NCBI RefSeq assembly: GCF_900115805.1
Contig: NZ_FOXU01000001.1
Span: forward strand, 558,001 to 622,000
Direction of reading: 5' to 3'
Source: Psychrobacillus psychrotolerans
Lineage (GTDB): Bacteria; Bacillota; Bacilli; Bacillales_A; Planococcaceae
DNA: 64,000 nt
Below, piece by piece: positions 37,170 through 45,900 of this stretch; position 1 is the stretch's first letter; every line of letters starts with the position of its first letter. The notes under the pieces are model-generated. The model did no database searches and was not told the DNA's origin. It worked only from the letters and a program-made list of their open reading frames with translations. The position numbers were made by a program, and so were the translations under genes.

Positions 37170-37463
37170 TCACGAGATTTTTTCCAGTGCTTTTTCAAAA
37201 ACATCTGCTAAATCGTAATTTTCATCTGGTACGAGGTGAGCATATGTTTCTAAGGTAATTTTAGCATTCGCGTGTCCCAAACGTTTTGACACCTTCACAA
37301 CATCAACTCCCTTAGAAATTAAAATAGATGCGTGGGTATGACGGAAATCATGGAATCGAATACGGGTTACGTTTGAAGTGGTAATCAGTCTTTTCAACGC
37401 ATGTAACACATTTCGAGGATCTTGTTTTGACCCTGTTTCCGTGCGTAATACAACAGATAACCG
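37170..37463 (-). pseudogene. Tyrosine-recombinase (integrase) C-terminal relic
   Basis: About 98 codons of the catalytic domain without its beginning: RLSVVLRTETGSKQDP, then the box with FHDFRHTHASILISKG, KRLGHANAKIT and the nucleophile in LETYAHLV. The frame is blocked upstream by a stop near 37470, and the N-terminal arm- and core-binding domains are missing. Placement next to the tRNA-Val repeat identifies it as the likely former integrase of an element using that site. Confidence 0.85.
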
Positions 37464-37470
37464 GTGTTTC

Positions 37471-38384
37471 TATTCAAATAGTGAAGTGGTATATAGTGAA
37501 ATTTCATGTAGGGGCAAAGTAATATCTCCAAAACGGCTATTTCACTCTACTATCATAAATTCAGTTTGTTGTGTTGATGATTTTCGCCAAAACAGAGAAA
37601 TACTTTCTATAAAATTCCACAAATTTATTTTTTAAAGTCGCTGCTAAAATATTAGCTAAATCTCTAAGCATCCCTTTATTACATTGCCTTTTAGACAATT
37701 CGAGATGGATAACTACCCACTGAATGAAAGTTAAAAGGCTTAGAATTGCCTTCTACAACAAGGTTTGTGACAAAACAGTTTTAAAAATGGTGTTAATCTA
37801 GTTTGGGCATCTGTCGAGGGTGTTATAGGCCTTAAGACTCCCAATATACCCTTCCTATTATGTGAATCTATACCAATTCCAATAAGCAGAACTAATAGCG
37901 TCATCTGTACTTAATTACCCTTTTTCAGTTATTCCTTTCTCTCTTTTTCTGTTGTCTTGTTGTTGGTTGCCGTTCTCTCTCTCTCTCCTTTCCTTTGTCT
38001 TACCTTACCTATTTTTTTCTTCTTTCTCTACTCTCTTTACCCTCTCTACACGTCCACATGAGGCTAGTTCTATCCTTCACCCCTCCCCCTTTTTTATCCC
38101 TCTTCTTCTTTAGACCTCTCATATCTCATTGTAGACGCTGTGAGGGTGTTTATATAACCTATTCATTATTTCCCTAGACACCTCTTTTTAGTAGCGACTA
38201 TTGAGGGTGACTTTTGAGTGGTGTGGTGGTGCATTGTTTCGTGAATATGAGTACTCTCTTGAATGTGTTGAATATTGATAGTTCCCTATATCTTCGTAAT
38301 TTTGAAGAAAATAATCTTATGAAATTCTATTTATAAAAACTGTTTTCAGTTAAACTAAAGGTAAAAGATTGAGGAGTGTTAATA
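37471..38384. other. Gene-free region with a pyrimidine-rich tract
   Basis: About 900 bases without a supportable gene. From about 37915 to 38120 the plus strand is strongly enriched in C and T (CTCTCTCTCTCTCC and similar runs), unlike the rest of the window. The flanks look like decayed DNA. Confidence 0.5.
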
Positions 38385-38744
38385 ATGGGTGCTTGGGGAA
38401 CAGGAATATTTGATGATGATACTACTTGTGATGTAAGGGGTGATTTTATTGATTACTTGGAAGAAGGTAAATCTGTAGAATTAGCAACTCAAATAATATT
38501 AGAGGAATATTTAGGTAAATATAATATTGATGATGATTTGGAAGTACTGTCTTTAGTATATATTGGTCTTTCAGCAATACAGTTAGATAAAAAGTGTCTT
38601 CAAGAACAAGTGCGTAAGAATGCTATTGAATTGATTAAACGTGGTGCAGACCTTGAACTTTGGGAAGAAGCCGGTGAAGATGATTATGAAGAACGAAAAA
38701 GAGTGTTGAGTGAGTTTAAACAGAAGTTACTTAATGTTAAATAA
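38385..38744 (+). CDS. DUF4259 protein, possible immunity factor
   Basis: 119 residues starting MGAWGTGIFDDD, the signature of the DUF4259 family, followed by a helical acidic domain. ATG at 38385 behind GAGGAG; a TTG three codons earlier is unlikely. It is the only plus-strand gene at the toxin array and converges on the last toxin fragment, overlapping its end by eight bases. Family members often lie in polymorphic-toxin loci, so an immunity role is plausible but unproven. Confidence 0.7.
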   Translation: MGAWGTGIFDDDTTCDVRGDFIDYLEEGKSVELATQIILEEYLGKYNIDDDLEVLSLVYIGLSAIQLDKKCLQEQVRKNAIELIKRGADLELWEEAGEDDYEERKRVLSEFKQKLLNVK

Positions 38745-39057
38745 TGAGTAGTTTAACTTCAAGAACATGACTGTCAATAGACGGTCTTTTTTTATGCCTT
38801 TGAGTGTCGTAACTACTATAATGTTCCAGATAATAATTATTGGAATCAAGCATCCATTCTCTTACCTCTTTAGACTTAGGACCATAATCCCTTCGAACTT
38901 CATTCCACCAAGTAACGGCATCCGTTTTATGTGCCATGGCCGCTTCATTTAAGGGACGCCATTTATTTTCACCGTCTTGTATCTTATTTTCTTGAGACAT
39001 TCTCTCAATAACTTCTCTTCCAGTTTTTGATATCTTAATTTCAGTTTTAACAAAAGA
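38737..39057 (-). pseudogene. Toxin tip fragment, HNH/EndoVII-like nuclease
   Basis: The open frame begins inside the terminator repeat at 39060-39085 and encodes TGREVIERM, KWRPLNEAAMAHKTDAVTWWN, YGPKSKEVREWMLDSNNYYLE. This spacing of H, W, then an N-N-Y pattern resembles the GH-E/HNH-EndoVII toxin tips of secreted polymorphic toxins. There is no N-terminal delivery domain or start site, so it is a stranded C-terminal tip at the far end of the array. Confidence 0.55.
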
Positions 39058-39059
39058 AA

Positions 39060-39085
39060 CCTTGAAAGGCATAAGCCAATCAAGG
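39060..39085 (-). terminator. Array terminator T2
   Basis: CCTTGAAAGGC..GCCAATCAAGG, terminator for the SUKH immunity gene ending at 39254. It belongs to the family also found at 41580, 42698 and 44357. Confidence 0.7.
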
Positions 39086-39253
39086 TCAGAAATAGTGAAT
39101 AATAATCTTCAATTTCTTTCTTTACGAATTCCAATAACAAATAGCCAGAATCATTTGCTATTATCTCATACCTTTAAACAGTTAGTTGTTGGTATGGTTC
39201 TGTGTGCTACACTACACTGTCCATCCTCCAAAAATTGGCTGCGGATTATACAT

Positions 39254-39709
39254 TTAACTAAGTGCTGAAGAGAAAGCAGATTCAAGCATAGTGTCAAAAT
39301 TGCAAAAATTTTCCATAAGCTCACCTGAAGGCTTATCTAGTTCAACAAAACTTTTTTTAGAAATATTATAACAATACCAAGCTATATCTGAATCTCCAAA
39401 AAAAATCAGTTCATCTTCGTCTTTAATTGACTCCCATGTCTCATTCGCATCAAAAAAACTATCCACATGATTTATTGGCTTCGAATCCAAAAAAAATTGG
39501 TCAATTCCATAAATTATAAGTCCATTAAATTCAATCCCATTAACTGTTTGTAGATATTCATAGTATTGCTGTGGCAGTACATCTTCACCAAATTTTTCTA
39601 CTACAGATTTACGAAATCTTGATAACTCGTTTTCATTGGTAGGTAAATTGAGTTTTCGATTTCGTTTCTCTCTTATTTTGGAAATCTGACTAACTTGCTC
39701 TCTCCACAT
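39254..39709 (-). CDS. SUKH-type (SMI1/KNR4, YrhA-like) immunity protein
   Basis: 151 residues with the SUKH core: LPQQYYEYLQTVNGIEFNGLIIYG, then ELIFFGDSDIAWYCYN and SFVELDKPSGE. SUKH proteins neutralise diverse nuclease toxins by direct binding. It starts 21 bases after the HNH toxin tip at 39731-40387, so that toxin is the expected partner. A shared-family terminator (T2) lies downstream. Confidence 0.8.
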   Translation of the reverse strand: MWREQVSQISKIREKRNRKLNLPTNENELSRFRKSVVEKFGEDVLPQQYYEYLQTVNGIEFNGLIIYGIDQFFLDSKPINHVDSFFDANETWESIKDEDELIFFGDSDIAWYCYNISKKSFVELDKPSGELMENFCNFDTMLESAFSSALS

Positions 39710-39730
39710 ATAATCACCTTCTAAAATTAT

Positions 39731-40387
39731 TTATTCCTTATTAGGAGGATAAATGTTTCCTTCTGGAATAGGAAAATCAACTATTTTACTGTCCCCAGGT
39801 TTCATACCCTTTGTTAATGAATTTTGCTCATTTGTAATAACCTTGTGATAGGGATCGTTTTTTATTAGAACTAAGTTTTCCACATCATTGGTACCACTTT
39901 GATCCAAAGGGATTTTATGATGGACGTGCCAACCGTCAGGAACTAGTCCGTATTCATTCATATCTTCAATATCATTATCTGAAATTCCAGCCTTTTTTAG
40001 TTCTTTTATTTTTTCAGGATTATTAGCCATAGATTTCAACATATCTTTCCTGAACTTAGTAAAATCCTTTCGCAAATGAGCTGTGTCATTTGGATTTCTT
40101 TTATTAAACGTAACCTTTTCTATTTTAACATTAGGAAGTATGACTTCCTCACCTTTTAATTTACCGACGAAATTAGGACGACTATCCGTAGTGACGACAT
40201 TATCCGTACCCTTACCACCAACATCCACATTCTTTATTTCAGTCTTAACATCGGCATCTCCACTTTTGATGCTCGTAGGGATATCCGTTTTGGCAGGTGG
40301 CAAAATAAGGGCTTTTGGCGTATTCAATTGGGAATGAGTGTTATATAAGGTATCTAGTTGATATTGAGTTCTGCCAAGTGGACACAT
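39731..40387 (-). CDS. HNH nuclease toxin tip (WHH type) with linker, lacking delivery domain
   Basis: 218 codons. The N-terminal third (about 1-65) is the linker QYQLD.LYNTHSQLNTP, then PPAKTDIPTSIKSGDADV, also found at 43.7 kb. The C-terminal domain carries the HNH signature GWHVHHKIPLDQSGTNDVENLVLI, expected to bind a divalent metal and cut DNA. There is no LXG domain and no obvious ribosome-binding site, so this is a silent cassette unless recombined onto a delivery domain. The partner is the SUKH gene just downstream. Confidence 0.75.
   Translation of the reverse strand: MCPLGRTQYQLDTLYNTHSQLNTPKALILPPAKTDIPTSIKSGDADVKTEIKNVDVGGKGTDNVVTTDSRPNFVGKLKGEEVILPNVKIEKVTFNKRNPNDTAHLRKDFTKFRKDMLKSMANNPEKIKELKKAGISDNDIEDMNEYGLVPDGWHVHHKIPLDQSGTNDVENLVLIKNDPYHKVITNEQNSLTKGMKPGDSKIVDFPIPEGNIYPPNKE
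40203..40373 (-). repeat. Shared toxin linker, copy 1
   Basis: About 170 bases nearly identical to 43678-43851. It joins delivery-domain remnants to different toxin tips and offers homology for exchanging them. Confidence 0.85.
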
Positions 40388-40514
40388 AATAAATGGTTTT
40401 CGATGCCATCAGGGCAATTAATCGTATAACATAAGGTGTCTTTAAAAGCACCAATTCTTTATTCACTAACATGTATCACCTACTATCACAATATCTTATA
40501 AGGAGTTGTGAAAC

Positions 40515-40969
40515 CTATAACCCTCGCTCTTCCTCTTCTTCCTCAAGAAATACTTTAAAATAATCAGCATAGGTATCCCATTCATCTGGTTTTGAGGTAA
40601 AAGAGTTTTTTTCTAATTCAGAAATTTCCACTGCATCAAACCAAATAACTGAGGGAGTACTTTTTGTATCCATGACTATAAGACTTTCTGATGGCTCAGC
40701 TAGAACGACAAATCTGGTTGGCAAATTTACAGTCTCTCTCAATCTAATTGTTTCATCGATGATATTTAAGCTACTATCCACCCTGGTAAAAGAATAATTA
40801 CTTATACTACCCAAATATCCGCCACTAAAAAATGTTGATATTTCGCAAAAAGATTCTGGCAATTCTATTTCTAATTTTTTTCTATTTCTATTAACTCTGC
40901 ATTGTTAATTCCATCTTCAGGAAAAAGAGTTTCGTAACTTTTTTTCATTTCTAAAATTTTTTTATCCAT
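40515..40969 (-). pseudogene. SUKH-like immunity gene with one-base frameshift
   Basis: ATG at 40969 encodes MDKKILEMKKSYETLFPEDG and NNAELIEIEKN before a stop. After adding one A in the A7 run (40875-40881 on the plus strand, T7) the frame continues as LEIELPESFCEISTFFSGGYLG to an acidic end EEEEERGL. The corrected product of about 151 residues fits the SUKH fold. It follows the LHH toxin tip (40991-41518) by 21 bases and should be its immunity gene. It may be phase-variable, dead, or a sequencing error. Confidence 0.65.
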
Positions 40970-40990
40970 ACTACAATCCCTCTCTACAAT

Positions 40991-41518
40991 TTATTTATTT
41001 TCTACTCTAAATTTCCAATATTCTCTTGTATCTGCATTGAATTTTTTTCGATCTATAGGAAAACTAGGATTAGGTTTACTTTTACCAAATTGGCTGTGTA
41101 AAATATCTCGACCATATTTTCCAACTCCATGATATCTTGTACTTGCTTCAGCTAAAGGACCTCTTGAATCTTGTCCAATATGATGTAGAGTTGCAAATCC
41201 TCCATCAGGTAATTGCGGCGCTAACCCACTACCAAATGCTTCAGCATTTGTTTTACCAATAAATCTCTTATCTCCAGAAGTTCTTACATGATTCCAGTCT
41301 ATATCATTTCTCCTAAAAACTTCATACGGATATTTAATATTTTCCGCTACGTTTTCTTCTATAGTCTTTAGTTTCTTTCCTTCCAACGTTTGGAAAGTCG
41401 CTTCGGTAATCATCGTACCGATTAGTTGCTCCTGTTCTTTTACCCATAAGTCATTCGGATTTAAGTATACTTTTGGGAACAGCTCTGTTCTAATGAAACT
41501 TCTAAACCTGCTTATCAT
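40991..41518 (-). pseudogene. LHH-type nuclease toxin tip fused to an LXG scrap
   Basis: 175 codons. The first 55 (RTELFPKVYLNPNDLWVKEQ, TFQTLEGKKLKTIEENVAEN) are almost identical to the middle of the full LXG protein encoded at 46.4-48.0 kb. The rest is a nuclease tip with GFATLHHIGQDSRGPLAEAS, matching the HNH/EndoVII family with conserved LHH, and ends DTREYWKFRVENK. Most of the LXG domain and the pre-toxin region are missing, so it cannot be exported as is. The tip itself appears intact. Confidence 0.75.
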
Positions 41519-41579
41519 TCTTTTGGTAATTGCACCAATGAACTATTCGTCACTGGATAGTCCCCAACAAAAAAAGAAA

Positions 41580-41606
41580 CCCTGAAAGGCATATAGCCAA
41601 TCAAGG
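41580..41606 (-). terminator. Array terminator T3
   Basis: CCTGAAAGGC..GCCAATCAAGG, located 30 bases behind the SUKH gene ending at 41636. Confidence 0.7.
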
Positions 41607-41635
41607 TCGACTTTTTTCTTTATACAAATGATTAG

Positions 41636-42133
41636 CTATTCAATATCATCATATGCGTCACCTAGGGAGATAAAATCACTTCTTAGCCAATACCAATATT
41701 GCCCTTTATTTTTTATAAGTGCGTCAAGTAAATCAGTAAACGAAGTAGCTATAATCTGGGATTCCCCTACAAGCCCATGACGGTCATAAAAACTATCGTA
41801 GCATCTACCTAGTCTATCTTCATTGAGGTCAATCGTTAAGTATTCATCCGTTCCATCATTACCAATAATATACCAGTTAGATGAAATATCTTCTTCACAT
41901 AATTCTCCTACTATTATTGGATTTGCCAGTACAAAATTATCAGGAGACACAAGAAAAATTGGATACTCTTCATTTTCAAATAGAACTAATCCCCCACAAA
42001 GACTATAAAACTCTTTTAAATCATTAGATAAAATATTTTTTTCTTCGTCAATAATGGGTAATCCAGAAGGCTCAAAGATACGACAATGTGGTAACGTGTT
42101 TATGTGCGTGAGCAACTGCTTTATCTTTTCCAT
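41636..42133 (-). CDS. SUKH-type immunity protein
   Basis: 165 residues from ATG 42133 (MEKIKQLLTHINTLP) behind GGGAGTG. The SUKH features are LSNDLKEFYSLCGGLVLFE, SSNWYIIGNDGTDEYLTIDL and the final W-rich segment. The open frame extends upstream to 42262 only because the preceding toxin lost its stop codon, so toxin remnant and immunity gene read as one. The cognate toxin is the decayed tip at 42134-42690. Confidence 0.75.
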   Translation of the reverse strand: MEKIKQLLTHINTLPHCRIFEPSGLPIIDEEKNILSNDLKEFYSLCGGLVLFENEEYPIFLVSPDNFVLANPIIVGELCEEDISSNWYIIGNDGTDEYLTIDLNEDRLGRCYDSFYDRHGLVGESQIIATSFTDLLDALIKNKGQYWYWLRSDFISLGDAYDDIE

Positions 42134-42690
42134 TAGCTTCACTCCCGAATTATATTTATTAATGGAACTATAATATTCTTGTCTGGCTGATTTGGGAACA
42201 TTTGCAGCATCAAACATTCTTTCTGTTAGTTCTTGTATCTCCCTTGGAGAGACGATTGCCAATAAATAGCTTTTGTAGCAGCATATTGTTCTTTTAAAAG
42301 TGCTACTGTTGGGGTATTCCCACCCCTACTTACATAGTTTGGAACATTATATTTAGCCCTTACATCCATAACACCATGATGATTTTTGAATTACTAGGTC
42401 GATATGGCACTACATCATTTGGTTTAACAGTTGTATCTATACCTCTATCTCCATTAGTACCATTATCCACTGCTTCGCTCGCATCCTGAGCTTCCTCTAT
42501 TGCCTTACTTCCTTTTACAGCAAGTTTACCACCCGTACTTGCCCACCCAGCAAATTCAAAAAATTTGCGTTAAAATATCTCACATTTTCATTTTGAACTA
42601 ATAACTCCCTCCTGTACTCCGCTAACACCTACGAATTAATAAACAAAAAATAGACCATGATTCTTTTACTACAAGGAAAGAAATTAGAAT
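42134..42690 (-). pseudogene. Collapsed LXG-toxin unit with a decayed toxin tip
   Basis: Pieces of a full unit remain in order on the minus strand. These are the flank that precedes LXG (about 42633-42690, similar to 48186-48245), an LXG scrap encoding SGVQEGVIS, then WASTGGKLAVKGSKAIEEAQ, a linker and a tip. In a shifted frame the tip reads NHHGVMDVRAKYNVPNYVS, ..PTVALLKEQYAATKAIY, then VSPREIQELTERMFDAANVP. The stop codon is lost at the immunity gene. Frameshifts and large deletions make it dead. Confidence 0.7.
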
Positions 42691-42697
42691 TTAAAAA

Positions 42698-42731
42698 CCT
42701 TGAAAGGCATTTTTCCAATCAAGGTTTTTTT
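42698..42731 (-). terminator. Array terminator T4
   Basis: CCTTGAAAGGC..CCAATCAAGG with flanking A- and T-runs; behind the SUKH gene ending at 42826. Confidence 0.7.
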
Positions 42732-42825
42732 CGCTTTAAAGCACTCATTAAAATTCTCAAATATTTCTATTTCTCCTCCGCAACTCTAATTATTTGTAAA
42801 TTTTCGTTAGTTTAACTTAATTCAT

Positions 42826-43392
42826 TTATATTTTTTTAGAAGCATTATTTAGAAGTGCATTTAATTTATCACCCAAATTTAATTTAACGTTATCGAGATT
42901 GTTTTTAGTTACTTTTATACTTTTAAAGTCTTGTATAAAACCTTCAAAAGAGTCAGAAACCAAGAAAACATTCTCTCCTTCCATTTCGTGAAACCAAATA
43001 TATATTTTATTTTTTTTATCATCTGACTTTCCTATGCAAATTAAATCTTTGCCTGGTAAATCTGCAATTGGAAATAAATCAGTTGGTAATATACTTTTAT
43101 AATAGTTTGCTTTGTTATCAATTTTATTCTCGTCATTATATAATCCGTAAATAGAGTCTATCTCGAATTGAGTTTGCTTAATTTTTTTCGGCAAATCTAA
43201 TGAAGGAATAAAACGATAATCTTCTTTAATATAATCATTACCATAATGTTGCAAATAAAATTCATAATCTTGAGGTAACTTTAACTTATAATTTTCTTCA
43301 AGTGTTTTTATGTCATCTTCACCCCAAATTTTATCTATCTCTTTTATATCAAAGTCAATTACTTCCTCTAGCTTCTTTTTTAATTGTTCCAT
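42826..43392 (-). CDS. SMI1/KNR4 (SUKH-1) immunity protein
   Basis: 188 residues. The N-terminal IKTLEENYKLKLPQDYEFYLQHYGND is a textbook SUKH entry; the centre has DLFPIADLPGKDLICIGKSD and the strand KIYIWFHEMEGEN. The start directly follows the toxin relic stop. A lysine-rich tail (about 160-188) is unusual but open. It should neutralise the tip encoded at 43393-43700. Confidence 0.85.
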   Translation of the reverse strand: MEQLKKKLEEVIDFDIKEIDKIWGEDDIKTLEENYKLKLPQDYEFYLQHYGNDYIKEDYRFIPSLDLPKKIKQTQFEIDSIYGLYNDENKIDNKANYYKSILPTDLFPIADLPGKDLICIGKSDDKKNKIYIWFHEMEGENVFLVSDSFEGFIQDFKSIKVTKNNLDNVKLNLGDKLNALLNNASKKI

Positions 43393-44340
43393 TTAATATC
43401 CTCCTCTTAAATCAGATGCAGAACCAATATGCGGAACATTCCCATGTTGTATTTTTTCATATACTATTGAAAAGTCATCATTCGAACCAGTTAACTTTCC
43501 TTTTTCAAATACAATATTACCCTCTGACCAAGGTGTGAAGTTAGGTCTACTCTTTGCAAATTCCACCCCTTCACCATTCGTTATACTTATAACTTCTGGC
43601 TTATCAGAATACCATTTTCCATTACCTGGTTCACCTTCCCAATGACCATTATTTCTTGGTAACCTTGTTCTAGGATTATCCGTACCCTTAGCACCAACAT
43701 CCACATTCTTTATTTCAGTCTTAACATCAGCATCTCCACTTTTGATGCTCGTAGGGATATCCGTTTTGGCAGGTGGCAAAATAAGGGCATTTGGCGTATT
43801 CAATTGGGAATGAGTTTTATATAAGGTATCATCTAATTGATATTGAGTTTACCCAGTGGACTGTTGACGACATCTTGATAAATTGGCGAATAGATGGACT
43901 CCACCTTCTCCGTACTCAAAACATCTCTTGATGAATATAAATCGCTTCCTTTATTTACGAATTTTCCACCCGTACTTACCCAGCCAGCAACGGGAATCAT
44001 CGCGGAAAAAGAAAGGCTTGCATTTAATGCATCCCCTCTTGCCGTATAGATAACTCCATTTACGCCATCCGCTATTTCACCAAAAACAGGTATAAAGCCT
44101 GCTATATCTAATCCAAACTGTAAAGAATCTAGTAATTTGTTTTCTTACGGTTTGTCTACAGTAACGGACTCTTCTTTATATTCAACCTTGGAAACAACTT
44201 TGTAGAAACAGTTTGATCTACTACATACTCTTTAATGAGTAAACCATTATCATACGCATGATATTTTATATTTTCCGCTACGTTTTCTTCAATAGTCTTA
44301 ACTTTCTTTCCATGCATCGCTAGAAAAGTCGCTGCAGCTT
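43393..44340 (-). pseudogene. LXG pre-toxin remnant, linker and internally deleted nuclease tip
   Basis: From 44340 down, the DNA follows the LXG pre-toxin region (VEYKEE.VTVDKP, then a stop, ENKLLDSLQFGLDI) with stops and shifts. From 43803 an open frame of 136 codons holds the shared linker and a tip starting RNNGHWEGEPGNGKWYSDKP and ending NVPHIGSASDLRGGY. From memory of this tip family, a segment of about 40 residues with the catalytic histidines normally lies between SIVYEKI and PHIGSASD. Here the two are joined by three residues, so the nuclease is probably inactive. Confidence 0.65.
43678..43851 (-). repeat. Shared toxin linker, copy 2
   Basis: About 170 bases nearly identical to 40203-40373, with an extra three bases (an additional Asp codon) near the 5' end. 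Confidence 0.85.
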
Positions 44341-44356
44341 TGTTTTAAATAAAATG

Positions 44357-44383
44357 CCTTGAGAGGCATTAAGCCAATCAAGG
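44357..44383 (-). terminator. Array terminator T5
   Basis: CCTTGAGAGGC..GCCAATCAAGG, ten bases behind the SUKH gene ending at 44393. Confidence 0.7.
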
Positions 44384-44392
44384 TTAAGTAAA

Positions 44393-44926
44393 CTACTCAA
44401 CATTTACTGAAACAAATGCAGTTTCATCACTTGGAAAGTCATCTGGGAACGCATTGCATACTAATTCTTTAGTTATTATTCGATATAAAAACTCTACCAT
44501 TGTAAGTAAATAAGTATAATTCTCCGGTGCCCTCGACTCGTACACCACAATTTTCCACTCGTCAGGCCCTCCCTCGGTTAACCAGTATAATTCATCACCG
44601 TTATCTGTGTATCCCCATGGAAGTAATCCACCGTTTGAAGGGTAAACATCATGTTTATAATACTGTGGAAAACTTTTCTTAGATTGAATATAAGCATTCG
44701 TCATTTCCTTCTGTTTCACAAGATAATTTACATTATCATCATTTACAAATGGAGTTAATATCCACAAAAAATTGTCAACGCCACCAGTACCATAAGTTTC
44801 GATAAATTTCACATAATCTGAAGGCAATTCCGAACCAAGTGTATCAAAAAAAATTCGCCATTGTTCTTTATCTTCAGTTTTTTGTGGAAATTCTGGTGGA
44901 GGAAGAATTTTAATTAATTTATCCAA
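44393..44926 (-). CDS. SMI1/KNR4 (SUKH) immunity protein
   Basis: 177 residues. SUKH signatures are LGSELPSDYVKFIETYGTGGVDNFLWILTP and the WGYTDNGDELYWLTEG strand pair, with DEWKIVVYESRAPE following. It begins 19 bases after the relic of an NS-type endonuclease tip, which is its expected partner. ATG at 44926 with a GGAG site. Confidence 0.85.
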   Translation of the reverse strand: MDKLIKILPPPEFPQKTEDKEQWRIFFDTLGSELPSDYVKFIETYGTGGVDNFLWILTPFVNDDNVNYLVKQKEMTNAYIQSKKSFPQYYKHDVYPSNGGLLPWGYTDNGDELYWLTEGGPDEWKIVVYESRAPENYTYLLTMVEFLYRIITKELVCNAFPDDFPSDETAFVSVNVE

Positions 44927-44945
44927 ATATATACACTCCTATTTT

Positions 44946-45350
44946 TTATTTAATATTGTTACATCTAAAGAAAAGCCAAATTAGAATTGATAGATATCTT
45001 ATATCTTCACCTCTATCAACAGCTAATCGAACAGAAGTCTCAAAATCTCTCATAACTGGAGAGTTTACAGGTAACTGGTAAAGAGTGACTAAATTTCTTG
45101 CATCTTTCCCTGAACCACCCAATTGGTTACTCAATAAATTTCCCCGCGCATGACCCAGACTCCCTGGTCCACCACCTAAGAATCCATGTGGCAAAATTGA
45201 TTGACTAGCCTTACTACCAGTCCCAATCACATCCTGTGTAATTGAAGCTATTACTCCAGTTGGTCGTCCTAAGTTATCTAATTGACCAAAAATAACATTT
45301 CCAGGCGAACATTGAGTTAGCTGAGATATTCCGAGATTATCCGTACCCTT
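44946..45350 (-). pseudogene. DNA/RNA non-specific endonuclease toxin tip, relic
   Basis: Open from about 45350 without a start codon: KGTDNLGISQLTQCSPGNVI, GQLDNLGRPTGVIASITQD, then GGGPGSLGHARGNLLSNQLG, NLVTLYQLPVNSPVMRDFE. The LGHARG...QLGG...NLVT pattern fits the Endonuclea_NS_2 toxin tips, with His in LGHARG as the catalytic residue. The end is garbled (LSILIWLFFRCNNIK), suggesting a late frameshift. The linker KGTDN joins it to what was once an LXG protein. Confidence 0.7.
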
Positions 45351-45431
45351 AGACTGTCAATGTCAAAACTTCTTCCCTAGATGCAGAAGTGATTACCTAA
45401 TTGATAAATTCTGTTGTAGAACTAAATAAAG

Positions 45432-45461
45432 CATAAACCTTCCACACGGAAAGTTTATGCT
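45432..45461. terminator. Hairpin behind the DUF2185/ankyrin immunity pair
   Basis: GCATAAACCTTCC / GGAAAGTTTATGC with one mismatch. This unit does not carry the CCTTGAAAGGC-type terminator. Confidence 0.65.
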
Positions 45462-45549
45462 TCAAGTCACAAGAATATATGCTTTTAGTGCATATTCTTT
45501 CGCTTTATTAACGTCTCCTAATTCATAGCCAGTGTTAACATTTAATAAA

Positions 45550-45900
45550 TTATTTATCACTTAAAATTTCACTAATACTAATTTCTTTCTCATTTACTAA
45601 ATCATAAAATCCAATATGAACTCCTTCTTCATATAGCCAACATATATCTGTTCCATATGGAGCATCAAAAATTTCTAACATAACTGGGGCAATTTTTATT
45701 ATTGAAGTCGCCCCCATTATTTTAAAGTTATCAGGATTATTAACATAATCATCATTATCTTCGATGGAATAAATTGTCCATCCATTCAATTTTGGAATAT
45801 CTGACTTTTCTCGGAACGTATACCTTATCGGTTTCCCTTCGATTACGTTATTTGAAACAACAAATCCACCATAATCCAAATTAATTTTTTCCATGTTCAT
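45550..45900 (-). CDS. DUF2185 (immunity-type) protein
   Basis: 116 residues. GGFVVSNNVIEGKPIRYTFR, then GWTIYSIEDNDDYVNNPDN and the PYGTDICW end are the DUF2185 pattern, a group often encoded beside polymorphic toxins. The start region overlaps the ankyrin gene by 20 bases; ATG at 45894 (codon 3) has the better AAGGAG spacing. It forms a two-gene immunity block with the ankyrin gene behind the LXG toxin. Confidence 0.75.
   Translation of the reverse strand: MNMEKINLDYGGFVVSNNVIEGKPIRYTFREKSDIPKLNGWTIYSIEDNDDYVNNPDNFKIMGATSIIKIAPVMLEIFDAPYGTDICWLYEEGVHIGFYDLVNEKEISISEILSDK

Noticed and set aside
39060..44383. CRISPR array, from the recurring short hairpins
   Set aside because: Only four copies at irregular kilobase spacing, each behind a gene; no regular spacers and no cas genes.
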